The notes below the pieces were generated by a model. It did not search any database. It was not told the DNA's origin and saw only the letters and a program-made list of their open reading frames with translations. Position numbers and translations under genes: made by a program. Below are positions 33,456 through 41,315 of a stretch of 64,000 nucleotides of DNA, piece after piece. Origin of the DNA: Modestobacter sp. VKM Ac-2984 (GTDB taxonomy: Bacteria > Actinomycetota > Actinomycetes > Mycobacteriales > Geodermatophilaceae). The stretch spans positions 124,001 through 188,000 of the forward strand of contig NZ_JAPVBJ010000009.1 in NCBI RefSeq assembly GCF_026967985.1. The letters run 5' to 3'. The first letter of the stretch is position 1, and every line of letters starts with the position of its first letter.

Positions 33456-34043
33456 TCAGCCCGGCTCTCCGGCGGTGAACCGCACAGCCTGCCCACCGAC
33501 CGTCGACCGGACGCTCACGGACTCGAAGCCGACCTGCGACAGGGCCGACTCCAGCTCGTGGCGGCCGATGAGCTGGTGCGGTGAACGTTCTGCCCTGTGC
33601 GCCCACTCGGTCAGCGGCGCGGCGGCCACGTCATAGCCGACGAACTGGCCACCCGGTCGCAGCACGCGGCTGACCTCCCCGAGCGCCTGCCGCCACGCGA
33701 TGACGTGGTGCAGCATCAGGTAGCTCACCACGACGTCGAACGATCCGTCGGCGAACGGCAACCCGCTGGCATCGGCCTGACGCACCGTGACCTGCGGCTC
33801 GTCGGCGAAGCGCCGCTGTGCAGCGGTCACCATCGCCGGATCGACGTCGGTGACGGTCAGCTGACACTCGGGATGGCGCCGGATCGTCTCCGCCGCCATC
33901 GCACCACTGCCGCTGCCCAGCTCCAGGACGGCCCCCCGCGCGGTAACCCCCTGCAGGGCCCAGCCGAGGATCAGCCGGCCGGCCATCCATCCCCACGGTG
34001 CGCTCTGGCAGAACCACCGCTCGGCGGTCGACATGACGGGCAT
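33456..34043 (-). CDS. Class I SAM-dependent methyltransferase
   Basis: The 195-residue protein has the SAM-binding motif I VLELGSGSGAMAAETI, motif II region LTVTDVDPAMV, QADASGLPFADGSFDVVVSYLMLHHV (motifs III-IV of UbiE/MenG-type enzymes) and LRPGGQFVGYD. ATG at 34043 has GAGGAG 8 nt upstream. The substrate is unknown. It lies beside the copper island but no operator copy precedes it. Confidence 0.85.
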   Translation of the reverse strand: MPVMSTAERWFCQSAPWGWMAGRLILGWALQGVTARGAVLELGSGSGAMAAETIRRHPECQLTVTDVDPAMVTAAQRRFADEPQVTVRQADASGLPFADGSFDVVVSYLMLHHVIAWRQALGEVSRVLRPGGQFVGYDVAAAPLTEWAHRAERSPHQLIGRHELESALSQVGFESVSVRSTVGGQAVRFTAGEPG

Positions 34044-34410
34044 GCGCGTCTCCTCAGTTCCCGGCAAACCCGTTGCTGCCGGCCCTGCACCGGCCATCAT
34101 GGGTCGGCCAGTGCGGCACCGACAGCTGCGATGGCGAGCCGATCGCCAGGCGCCGCACGGCATGACCGCGTCCGGATGCCGCTACGGCTACCGCGGCCCA
34201 ACACCCGAGGGCCCCACCATCCCGGCGTAGCAGTCCATGGCCACCACGCCGCCGTGGCGTGCCGACGCCGCAGCGATGCCCTCCCGCGGGCGGCGCACAG
34301 CGTCCCTCGCCCCGCCGGCGCTCCCGCGCCACCCCGGCGAGTTCCTCGCGTGGCCTGGGCCCAGACCGAGCAGGCTCCGGCAGTGGACATGCGCTCAGCT
34401 GGTCACTGAA

Positions 34411-34435
34411 GTCGTCCAGCAGGCTGCTGGACGAC
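34411..34435. repeat. Perfect 25-nt palindrome
   Basis: Two 12-nt arms (GTCGTCCAGCAG and its complement) flank a single central G. The core CAGCAGGCTGCTG resembles the core CAACAGGCTGTTG of the palindrome at 46285-46313. Confidence 0.65.
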
Positions 34436-34802
34436 CCGGGACCGCGACGAGGGCGGCGGGCAATCTCCCCAACAGGTTGCTGGGACCCTTCCGCAGGGTC
34501 CTGGGACCGGTGGTCACCAGGTGCGGACACCGCGGGCTCAGCGATGCGTGGCGCCATGCGACTCGATGGTCACCGCCGCAGGCCAGGAAGGAGCACCCAC
34601 GACATGTCGGTGTTTCGCGGTTCGACTGCTCCAGGAGGCGGACGATGCTGTGGAGCCGCTGCTCACCCTCGGACTGCGTGCGGTACCTCCGGCGCGCTCG
34701 CGTCCGTACATGGGAGGGACACCACCGGCCCGGCCCTCGTTCAGGAGCCGGGCCGATGGACATGCCGCATCAGCCGAGGGAGTGTCCCGCTGGCCACGTC
34801 CG

Positions 34803-34837
34803 GGACATTGCTGTCCGGACTCTGGACACTGCTGTCC
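34803..34837. promoter_or_regulatory. Tandem dyads 21 bp apart
   Basis: GGACA-N4-TGTCC occurs at 34803-34816 and again at 34824-34837, a 21-bp period (two helical turns), which suits cooperative binding of a repressor on one DNA face. Confidence 0.45.
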
Positions 34838-34926
34838 GCGCCAGCAGGGACACTTCCTGATTCACATCAGCTGGCGAGGCTTGTCCAAGTGTCATTCCGA
34901 GACTTGCGGGTGACATTCGGTATCGA

Positions 34927-34954
34927 GTATCAAGTTCGTTTGCTATCTTGATAC
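34927..34954 (+). promoter_or_regulatory. Operator/promoter of the HTH gene at 34958
   Basis: GTATCAAG and CTTGATAC form perfect 8-bp arms with a 12-nt spacer, and the right arm overlaps an extended -10-like TGCTATCT. The motif TGATACAC is repeated directly at 34949 and 34959, over the start codon. It suggests tight autoregulation. Confidence 0.5.
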
Positions 34955-34957
34955 ACC

Positions 34958-35371
34958 GTGATACACGATTCCGAGGCTCAACGAGCTGCGGCCCGGCAGC
35001 GGGCGAAGGAGCTCGCCGTGGCCGACGCGCTGGTGTCGGTGGGCCGCGCGCTGTCGCTGCTCGGCACTCGACTGTCGGCTGTCCACGACGAGGACACCGG
35101 CGGCGAGGCCGCGGCAGCGGTGGGGCAGGCGGTGGCCGGCGCGGACGTCCCCCGGGGCGGCCTCGGACCGCGGCAGCTGGCCGTGCTGGCTCTTGGCGGC
35201 CTGGAGAGCCCGGCTGGCTTGGCAGCCGCCGACGTGGAGACCGCGACCGGCCTGAAGCGGCCGAACGTGCACAAGATGCTGCAGCGCCTCACCGAGCTCG
35301 GCCACCTGGAGCAGGTGCCCGACGAACGGCCCGCCCGCTGGCGGCGCCCCTTCGGAGTGGTTGGCCGGTAG
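34958..35371 (+). CDS. Winged-helix (MarR-like) DNA-binding protein
   Basis: The 137-residue protein has an N-terminal helical part (RAKELAVADALVSVGRALSLLG) and a C-terminal winged helix: LGPRQLAVLALGG, LAAADVETATGLKRPNVHKMLQRLTELGHLE, with a basic wing RPARWRRP. The GTG start lies within a few bases of the likely transcription start and inside a dyad, so it is probably autoregulated. No neighbouring target is obvious. MarR-like is the closest description; the exact family is unclear. Confidence 0.65.
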   Translation: MIHDSEAQRAAARQRAKELAVADALVSVGRALSLLGTRLSAVHDEDTGGEAAAAVGQAVAGADVPRGGLGPRQLAVLALGGLESPAGLAAADVETATGLKRPNVHKMLQRLTELGHLEQVPDERPARWRRPFGVVGR

Positions 35372-35517
35372 GCGAAGGCGCCGGTTCTCGTCGAAGTGGG
35401 CCCGCCAGTCAGGCGGCAGGCCCATCTCGGGGTGAGTGGGCAGCCAGGGGCCTCCGGCCAGGACCCACAGCTCGCATGCCATCTCCGGGCTTCGTTCCGC
35501 TCCTGCAGAAGAGCCTG

Positions 35518-35679
35518 CTACTGCGCCACGTCGGCGGTGTGGTCGGCGTCGCCGTCGACGACTGGGCCAGCGGACGCATCACGCAGGTAGTCGCGGCAGC
35601 GGTGCACGTGGTCGCCGTCGGCGCCCTCCAGCTGGCACAGCGGCCGCTCGCGGCTGCAGCCGCCGCAGTAGTCCGGCTG
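35518..35679 (-). other. In-frame Cys-rich continuation after a TAG stop
   Basis: Directly after the TAG (35680-35682) ending the gene at 35680-35940, the same frame continues for 53 codons to another TAG at 35518: QPDYCGGCSRERPLCQLEG, DGDHVHRCRDYLRDA. The CxxC-x6-C-x12-C spacing with a histidine pair looks like a small zinc-binding module and is not chance-like. Either the gene was broken by an amber mutation or this is the remnant of a longer protein. A further minus-strand frame (MACELWVLAGGPWLPTHPEM, to about 35385) follows in another phase. Confidence 0.45.
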
Positions 35680-35940
35680 CTATGGCTCCGGGAGGCGGGA
35701 CACGAGCGGATGATGCCGGGTGGGTACGACGACCGCACCGGACTTCTGCCCGAGCGGGCTGGTGGTGCCGTCCGGGTAATACCGCGTGAGCCGGCCGTGC
35801 TCGTTGAGGGCGGCCGTTGCCTCGCCGCGGGCAGCGAGGACCTCGCCGAAGCGGATGGTGCAGGCCGTCGCCGAGAGCGATGCGTCCAGCTCGGCGTTCA
35901 ACTCGGCCACCTCGTCGCTGCGGCGGTCAGAAGTCGTCAT
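35680..35940 (-). CDS. Hypothetical protein downstream of XRE regulator, possibly truncated
   Basis: The 86-residue product starts MTTSDRRSDEVAELNAELDA and contains CTIRFGEVLAARGEATAALNEHG and GRLTRYYPDGTTSPLG. It overlaps the upstream XRE gene by 14 nt, so the two form an operon. The frame stays coding-like after its TAG stop (see 35518-35679), so the full protein may once have had about 140 residues. No family is recognised; with an XRE partner a toxin-antitoxin-like pair is possible but unsupported by motifs. Confidence 0.55.
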   Translation of the reverse strand: MTTSDRRSDEVAELNAELDASLSATACTIRFGEVLAARGEATAALNEHGRLTRYYPDGTTSPLGQKSGAVVVPTRHHPLVSRLPEP

Positions 35941-36253
35941 CGACGGCCTGCGCCCGGACCCGCTGCGGGAGCAGGGCCAGCGTGCGGCGGTTGTCCGCGG
36001 CCCGCGTGGCGGCGGCGGCCGGGCCGCCGAGCAGGTCGATCCCGAGAACGGTGGCCGCCTCGACCGCCACGCCGAAGGTGACCGACGGCGCCCCCTTCTC
36101 GACGGCGCGGATCGTGCCGAGCGCGACCCCGACTCGCTCGGCAAGCTCGGTCTGGGACCAGCGGCGCTCGCGGCGGACCCGAGCGACCTCCGAACCGAGA
36201 GCGGCGCAGACATCGCGCGTGGGCGTGGAGTAGACCGTCACGCGACGGGACAT
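35927..36253 (-). CDS. XRE-family HTH regulator (HipB-like)
   Basis: The 108-residue protein has a classical Cro/CI HTH: LGSEVARVRRERRWSQTELAERVGVALGTIRAVEKG, then SVTFGVAVEAATVLGIDLLG, with a disordered C-terminal tail. ATG at 36253 has AGGAGG 7 nt upstream. A long dyad (36275-36315) in its promoter indicates autoregulation. HTH proteins of this type with VGVALGTIRAVEKG often act as antitoxins, but no HipA-like toxin is adjacent. Confidence 0.82.
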   Translation of the reverse strand: MSRRVTVYSTPTRDVCAALGSEVARVRRERRWSQTELAERVGVALGTIRAVEKGAPSVTFGVAVEAATVLGIDLLGGPAAAATRAADNRRTLALLPQRVRAQAVDDDF

Positions 36254-36274
36254 CGGACCACCTCCTACGATTGG

Positions 36275-36315
36275 CAAACCATTGCGCCTTACCTGGTCTA
36301 AAACCCAATGGTTTG
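36275..36315. promoter_or_regulatory. Long inverted repeat upstream of XRE gene
   Basis: CAAACCATTG and CAATGGTTTG form perfect 10-bp arms separated by 21 bp, in an AT-richer patch 21 bp before the XRE start. It is probably the operator pair for the XRE protein. Confidence 0.6.
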
Positions 36316-36436
36316 TAAGTACACGGCGGTTGACGCCATGGCGATGGCGTCGGCTAGTCGATCACCTGCGGGACCGACGCCCCGACCTGTGCCGCAGCAC
36401 CGGCGGATGCCCGCCGGCCCGCTACGGTCCGGCACC

Positions 36437-37165
36437 GTGACCACCCCTCCCCCACCCGACGTTCCTGACGACTGGCCGCGGCCGGAGCCCAGCGAGCTGC
36501 AGTACGCCAGGCGGGTGGCCATCGAGGCCCTCGCCGACGACACGGCCCGGCCGGCCATCGAGAGGCTCGCCCGGCACTACGACCCGACCGGTCGGGGCGC
36601 CGGGACGACCTTCCTCGAGCTACCACCGGTCGACCCGGCCACCATCACCGCCGCCGACCTACACGCGCTCACTGTCCTCAACGCCCCCGTTGCGGCGCTG
36701 GTCACGCGCCGGCTACTGACCGACTCCGCCATCCGTGCGGGCATCGACGAGGCCTTGGAGGGGCTACCGACCGACGTCGATCTCGCCGCCGCCGACCGCG
36801 CCACGTTCGCGGCGATGGAGACCCTGGCGCAGGCAGTTCACGCCGGCTGCTGCGACCCGCGAGTGGCCAACCCCAACCCGTGGGTGACCTCGGCGAAGCT
36901 GTGCACCCGCAAGCGCCCTCGACTGTTCCCCGTACGTGACCGAGTGGTCTGCGAGGGACTGGGGCTGTACGGGACCGCCATCCGGCGGTACGGAAACCGC
37001 CGGGTCGACTGGCAGGTGTTCGCGTTCCTGATCGGGGAGCCGGACATCCTTCAGCGGCTCGATGAGCTCACCGAGCAGGTGCAAACCACGCACGGGGTGC
37101 GCTGCGACGCGGTGCCGCTGCGCGTCCTCGATGTCGCCCTGTGGACCTGGCTGCCCCGCGCCTGA
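36437..37165 (+). CDS. DUF6308 family protein
   Basis: The 242-residue cytoplasmic protein has FLELPPVDPATITAADLHALTVLN, SAKLCTRKRPRLFPVRDRVVC and a C-terminal RVDWQVFAFLIGEPDI with PLRVLDVALWTWL, the pattern of DUF6308 proteins found across actinobacteria. The function is unknown. GTG at 36437 lies 8 nt after TACGGT, a leaderless arrangement; a longer frame to 36308 adds atypical residues. A hairpin follows the stop. Confidence 0.75.
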   Translation: MTTPPPPDVPDDWPRPEPSELQYARRVAIEALADDTARPAIERLARHYDPTGRGAGTTFLELPPVDPATITAADLHALTVLNAPVAALVTRRLLTDSAIRAGIDEALEGLPTDVDLAAADRATFAAMETLAQAVHAGCCDPRVANPNPWVTSAKLCTRKRPRLFPVRDRVVCEGLGLYGTAIRRYGNRRVDWQVFAFLIGEPDILQRLDELTEQVQTTHGVRCDAVPLRVLDVALWTWLPRA

Positions 37166-37184
37166 GCTCCCCCGTCCGACCCGG

Positions 37185-37213
37185 GTTTCGTCGAAGCGTG
37201 TCGTCGACGAAAC
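37185..37213 (+). terminator. Hairpin after DUF6308 gene
   Basis: GTTTCGTCGA and TCGACGAAAC form a perfect 10-bp stem with a 9-nt loop, 20 nt after the stop. Confidence 0.6.
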
Positions 37214-37531
37214 GGTCCGCTCGCCTGCGCCCGCGGTAGAGCCGGTTGACCCGTGGGTCGGCGGACAGCCACCGCCGTAGTTGGGTCGTCCGACCGGATG
37301 TGGCGCCGGCGGCGAACCTGTCGACGTCGGCGGCGCAGGATGTGCAGGCTGTCCGAAGTGCCGTGCCCGCCCCACCCGCACCTGCGCGCCCAGCCGGCAG
37401 AATCAGCCGCTGACCTGCCGGAGTTCGCCACCGCGGCAGGCCACCATGTCGGGCATGGCAGCGCACTGCCATGCCTACCTCGCCGCACCGCCGCCGGGCG
37501 GGCCCGCGGCTCGACCCGACGGGAGGAACCC
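37214..37531. other. Intergenic stretch without recognisable gene
   Basis: Nothing coding-like is visible on either strand. A GGAGG ribosome site at its right end serves the lipoprotein gene at 37532. Confidence 0.45.
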
Positions 37532-38455
37532 GTGCCCCGCACGGTCGCCACCACCGGCCTGCTGCTGGCTGCGCTGCTCACTGCAGGCTGCGCCGACACA
37601 TCCTCGCCCGAGCCCGAGGCGGCACCGCGCGCCTCTGAGGCGGCGCCCGCCACCACCGAGCCGCCGGCCGAGCCCTTCCTCGCGCCCGGCTACCCGACCC
37701 CGGCCGATGCTGACAGCGCGTTCGTCAGCGAGGTCGCCGCCCTCGACGGCGTCCGGGCGTTCCTGACCCGTGACCCGTTCATCCTTCCCACCGACCTCAC
37801 CGCGGCCTCGGCCGGCATCGCCCGGCTCGGCCGCGGCGTCTGCGCCTCCTACACCGGCGCCAACATCGACTCGGTCGCCGGGGAACTGCTGACCACCTAC
37901 GAGGTCGACAACACAGTCGACCCGATGACGCTGGACCCGATCGACGCGGCCGCCTTCGTCGTCGCCGCGGTCGGCGTCTACTGCCCGCAGAAGCTCGTCG
38001 ACCTCGGCCAAGGAGCCGCGATGACGGATGGCGTCGAAGTCCAGCCGGTGGCCCCGCAGTGCCCCACCGAACTGCCGGTCACCGTCACCGCCAGCCCCAT
38101 CACGCTCACCGGGGAGTCGAACGTCGAGCGCTACGGCGACCTTGGCGAGGACAACGACCTGGTCTACGGCGACACCGACGGCATGTACGACGGTGACTGG
38201 ACCTACACGATCACCAACACCTCCGACTACGACGTGCTCGTGATGCTGGAGGAACAGGTCGCCTCCCCCCGGTACACCACCGAGTGGCATGCCCCCGAGG
38301 GCGACCTCGGCCCCAGCCCGCATGCCCCCTTCTACGTGCCGGCCCACGGCACGGCGACCGGCACCGGCAACATCTCCGGCGTGTACGCCTGGCAGTCCGC
38401 CGCCTACCGCGTCGCCACCGGGCTCCCCATCTCCTGCCAGGTGACGCTCCAGTAG
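37532..38455 (+). CDS. DUF732-domain lipoprotein
   Basis: The 307-residue protein has a lipobox LTAGC (Cys about 18), a Pro/Ala/Glu linker, a DUF732-type helical domain (residues 60-155: DSAFVSEVAALDGV, GIARLGRGVCASYTGAN, AAFVVAAVGVYCPQ, with two cysteines) and a C-terminal beta domain of about 130 residues with PVTVTASPITLTGES and DWTYTITNTSDYDVLVM. DUF732 is common in exported actinobacterial proteins; the function is unknown. GTG at 37532 follows GGAGG. Confidence 0.75.
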   Translation: MPRTVATTGLLLAALLTAGCADTSSPEPEAAPRASEAAPATTEPPAEPFLAPGYPTPADADSAFVSEVAALDGVRAFLTRDPFILPTDLTAASAGIARLGRGVCASYTGANIDSVAGELLTTYEVDNTVDPMTLDPIDAAAFVVAAVGVYCPQKLVDLGQGAAMTDGVEVQPVAPQCPTELPVTVTASPITLTGESNVERYGDLGEDNDLVYGDTDGMYDGDWTYTITNTSDYDVLVMLEEQVASPRYTTEWHAPEGDLGPSPHAPFYVPAHGTATGTGNISGVYAWQSAAYRVATGLPISCQVTLQ

Positions 38456-38459
38456 CCGA

Positions 38460-38565
38460 GGCAGGCGAAACTTCTGGCACGTGCAGCTCTTGCCGAGGCA
38501 GCTTCTGGCAGTTCGGGCAACGTTTGTCAGCGGTGCAACTTCTGGCACTCGCAGCTTCGCCTGCC
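38460..38565. repeat. Inverted-repeat element with internal CTTCTGGCA repeats
   Basis: Perfect 10-bp outer arms GGCAGGCGAA (38460-38469) and TTCGCCTGCC (38556-38565) enclose three direct copies of CTTCTGGCA at 38471, 38502 and 38539. It lies between convergent genes, so it may act as a structured terminator or be a small non-coding repeat element. Confidence 0.55.
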
Positions 38566-38612
38566 ATTCCGGTGAAACCTCTCAACCGGCTGTGACACGC
38601 AGGTCCGAGGCG

Positions 38613-39518
38613 CTACGCGGCCTGCTCGCTGGCGAGCACCCTCTGCATGCTTGAGGACCAGCTGGGTGGCCACAGGCTCCTGGTCCTTCGGTGTGGCCGC
38701 TGTACCGTCGAGGTAGCGGGCGGCGTTGCTCGCGGTAGGCCCCATCGGGTCGGGAACTGGCTACCCCAGCTGGTCATGCCGTGGTCCGGGCACAGGAGGT
38801 CCAGCGCGCCGGTGGACGCCTGCACCGGACAGGCGCCGCGCAGGATGCGCGACTCCAACGCATGCTCGTTCTGCCGGACCTCGCCGTCGGAGACCGGCTC
38901 ACGGAGCCAGCTCTGGGCGAACGCCGAAAGCGTCGTGCTGGCGTGATCGACGGACCCGTCGTCGTCGGTGGTCACTGTCAGCCGGGTCCCTGCGGCGGCC
39001 TCACCTACCGCTGCCCGCCACACCTGACGAGCCTCACTCTCCTTGCCGGTGCGACCGACCCTGCCGACGTCCAGCCAGCCGCGGCCCGGCCGTATGCGAC
39101 CGACCTCCAGCCCTTCCAGCCGCAGCGACCAGGCGGGGTGACCGGTCAACCGGCCGATGGAGCTCGCGAGGTCCCCCATCAGCCCACCACTCCACGGTTG
39201 CCCCACCGGCGGCAGATCGAGCGCGGTAGGAGCGGCCCGCTCGAAGGTGGCAGCGTCGAGCACGGGGCACGTAGCGAGATCGAGGGACAGGTCGGAGGAC
39301 GCCCGGTCGGTGAAGGACTCGAGCAACTGCTCCATCGGGCCGGTGTCCAACCGACCAACGCCTGCGTCATCGCCGGTGGCTGCACCGCAGCCCGACAGGG
39401 TGGCCGCCACAACCTCGGCGGCCAGCCACGGCCCCGCAGGAGCCCGACGAGGCCGTTGTTGAGGTGGGCCGGTCCGGCGGGTGCACGACCAGCAGTGTGC
39501 GGTGGCGAGCCCGCCCAC
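38613..39518 (-). CDS. Hypothetical putative lipoprotein
   Basis: The 301-residue frame has a hydrophobic stretch and possible lipobox at the end of LAAEVVAATLSGC (Cys about 44), then an ordered domain with LLESFTDRASSDLSLDLATC, FERAAPTALDLPPVGQPWSG, GEAAAGTRLTVTTDDDG and QNEHALESRILRGACPV, containing four cysteines. The signal N-region is unusually long and basic, so the start (GTG 39518) is uncertain. The last 50 residues are Ser/Arg-rich and less protein-like. No family is recognised. Confidence 0.5.
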   Translation of the reverse strand: MGGLATAHCWSCTRRTGPPQQRPRRAPAGPWLAAEVVAATLSGCGAATGDDAGVGRLDTGPMEQLLESFTDRASSDLSLDLATCPVLDAATFERAAPTALDLPPVGQPWSGGLMGDLASSIGRLTGHPAWSLRLEGLEVGRIRPGRGWLDVGRVGRTGKESEARQVWRAAVGEAAAGTRLTVTTDDDGSVDHASTTLSAFAQSWLREPVSDGEVRQNEHALESRILRGACPVQASTGALDLLCPDHGMTSWGSQFPTRWGLPRATPPATSTVQRPHRRTRSLWPPSWSSSMQRVLASEQAA

Positions 39519-39632
39519 CCCAGGAAGGCACCGGCACCGGAGTGACTGGCGTGGCCGAAGTCGCCGACGCGCCGCCGGTGACGCCCGCTGGGATGTGACG
39601 CGCGACGAGGACGGTCAGCGACCAGGCTCCGA

Positions 39633-40220
39633 TCACTGCTCCTCTTCGCTGCCCTCCTCCCACGGTGGCCACTCGCCACGGGCCATGAGGTCGTGCGCGT
39701 AGTCGGCAGCCTCCTGCTCGAGGCGGTCGGCGGTGGTGACGATGGCCAGCGCTCGGCGTTCGAGGTCAGCCGGGTCGACGAGCCCGAACAGCCGGCTTGC
39801 GCCGAACGCGCCGATGTACAACTGGCCGCCGGGCAGCTTCCGCAGCGAGCGGTTGTTCCTCCCGGGACCGGCTGATGCCGTGTCGTCGTCCAGGACGGCG
39901 TCGTCGAGATGCTCGAGCGCATCCCGTAGCGCGGTGAGTTCCGGATCGGCGGGAATCTCCGGCTGCCCTTGTTCCTTGGCGAGCCGGCGCACCCACCGCT
40001 CGAGCTGGTTGGCCGCCCACACGAGGTGGTGCTGGCGGGCCCACAGTCGCCGACCGCATGCCATCAGATCGTGCTCGGTGATGGTCCACTCACCCCGCTC
40101 GTAGGCGCGGTCCAACTCGTCGAGCCGCTGACGGTCAGCTCGCACGTCATGGACCAGACTGCGCACCTCGTCAGCCCAGAGGTCGACGAACCACTGGGCG
40201 CTCTCCTGGGCCGAGGTCAC
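39633..40220 (-). CDS. Hypothetical helical protein, 195 residues
   Basis: The protein is mostly helical and charged: MTSAQESAQWFVDLWADEVR, HHLVWAANQLERWVRRLAKE, then RSLRKLPGGQLYIGAFGASR and a final helix ending WPPWEEGSEEEQ. No signal peptide or membrane segment is seen. It looks like a genuine cytoplasmic protein by composition, but the family is unknown. The start is GTG at 40220 with a GGAG-type ribosome site. Confidence 0.6.
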   Translation of the reverse strand: MTSAQESAQWFVDLWADEVRSLVHDVRADRQRLDELDRAYERGEWTITEHDLMACGRRLWARQHHLVWAANQLERWVRRLAKEQGQPEIPADPELTALRDALEHLDDAVLDDDTASAGPGRNNRSLRKLPGGQLYIGAFGASRLFGLVDPADLERRALAIVTTADRLEQEAADYAHDLMARGEWPPWEEGSEEEQ

Positions 40221-40279
40221 GGCAGCTCCTCCGCTGATCTGTGTCGTGATGCCAGTCGAAGGTCAACGCATGACCTGGT

Positions 40280-41155
40280 TCAGACGCCGGGAATGGCACC
40301 GGGCGGCTCAGGGCAAGCGACGCTTCCTTGCACCAGAGCCCAGGTGACCGCGGCGTCGGGGTCGATCGTCGAGTGGTACGTCAGGGGCACGGTGACTGCC
40401 GAGAAGGCGAACGTGCGGTTGTCCGGCGACGCTGCGACGGAGATCTGTTGCTCATCGCTGTCGACCACGCCGGTGCTGTCCCACATCTCGTAGTGCTCGT
40501 CGGTGGCCGTCCGACTCCAGAGCTTGACCTCGGTCTCGATCGGCCGGTCCCCATGCCCGGCGCGGCGGACGATGCTCACGTAGTACTCGCCGACGTCGAC
40601 GAACTGGGAGAACTCCCCGTCAGAGCTGACCTCGTACCAGAGGCGATCGCCACCCATCCGCGGGCTCGCATGGATGACCTGGCATCGCACGAACGGGGCG
40701 GCCCGCAGACCCGCTGTCTGCAGCCCACCGGTCCAGCCGCCGCTGATGGTCAGCGTCGCGGACGGACCCGGTGCGGTCGGGAGGGGCGGCAGCGGAGCCT
40801 GGAGCGGCTCGTCCTCGACTTTGGACACAAACGTGAGGGGCTGAACGGTCACTGGCGGTGGCGGTGGCGGTGGCGGCGGTGGCGGCGGTGGCGGTGGCGG
40901 TGGCGGTGGCGGCGGTGGCGGTGGCGGCGGTGGCGGTGGCGGCGTCGTCGTCCGCGACGGCGCGACCGATGGGGTGCGGGTGGCGGTGGCCGATGGGGAG
41001 TTCGATGGCCGTGCGCGCACGGACGAGGGGGCAGGGGCCGAGCTGGTCACGGCTGAGGCCTGGTCTGCCGCCGGCTCAGAGCGGTCGGAGTCCTCGTTGC
41101 AGGCTCCGACGACGGCGAAGACAGCAACCACCGCCAACAGCCGTCTCCCCCGCAC
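40280..41155 (-). CDS. Polyproline-linker lipoprotein
   Basis: The 291-residue protein has a signal peptide with a cysteine at VVGAC (residue 19), a Ser/Thr/Pro-rich stretch, an uninterrupted run of about 30 prolines (about residues 72-101) and a C-terminal beta-rich domain (FVRCQVIHASPRMGG, LWYEVSSDGEFSQFVDVGEY, HYEMWDSTGVVDSDEQQISV). The polyproline run would form a stiff rod holding the domain off the membrane or across the cell wall. The function is unknown. The start is GTG 41155. Confidence 0.65.
   Translation of the reverse strand: MRGRRLLAVVAVFAVVGACNEDSDRSEPAADQASAVTSSAPAPSSVRARPSNSPSATATRTPSVAPSRTTTPPPPPPPPPPPPPPPPPPPPPPPPPPPPPPVTVQPLTFVSKVEDEPLQAPLPPLPTAPGPSATLTISGGWTGGLQTAGLRAAPFVRCQVIHASPRMGGDRLWYEVSSDGEFSQFVDVGEYYVSIVRRAGHGDRPIETEVKLWSRTATDEHYEMWDSTGVVDSDEQQISVAASPDNRTFAFSAVTVPLTYHSTIDPDAAVTWALVQGSVACPEPPGAIPGV
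40853..40945 (-). repeat. GGTGGC/GGCGGT microsatellite coding polyproline
   Basis: About 93 bp of GGTGGC/GGCGGT units (read CCGCCA/CCACCG on the coding strand) encode the proline run of the lipoprotein. The tract is prone to slippage, and a change not divisible by three would switch the gene off. Confidence 0.8.
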
Positions 41156-41315
41156 GCGACGACGGTAGCCGTGACCACCGGCTAGTCCTGAGAGCGACCG
41201 CGGGACGCCGCATCACCAGCACCGACTGCCTCGTCGCCCGACCGACTTGAGGCCGTGCGGGCAGCCCGACTGGGCCGGGCGCGGCGGCGGCGCCGCTCCC
41301 GCGCCGGTGTCGCTG

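Larger units (their letters stand above)
34044..34957. other. 914-bp stretch without convincing gene, several palindromes
   Basis: No frame on either strand shows family features or sensible composition. The stretch holds a perfect 25-nt palindrome (34411-34435), a hairpin GGACCCT-N5-AGGGTCC (34483-34501), tandem dyads (34803-34837) and the operator of the next gene (34927-34954). It may be decayed mobile DNA. Confidence 0.5.

Noticed and set aside
34237-34860. Plus-strand 207-codon frame in the gap before 34958
   Set aside because: Arg/Pro/Ser-rich, no ribosome site, and it runs through several palindromes; not protein-like.
38613-38790. Possible frameshift at the 3' end of the lipoprotein-like gene at 38613-39518
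   Set aside because: Both candidate frames have similar third-position GC and neither tail has a recognisable domain, so a frameshift cannot be supported.
40855-41056. Gly/Ala- or Trp/Arg-repeat frames on the plus strand across the polyproline tract
   Set aside because: They are products of the GGTGGC microsatellite read on the wrong strand.
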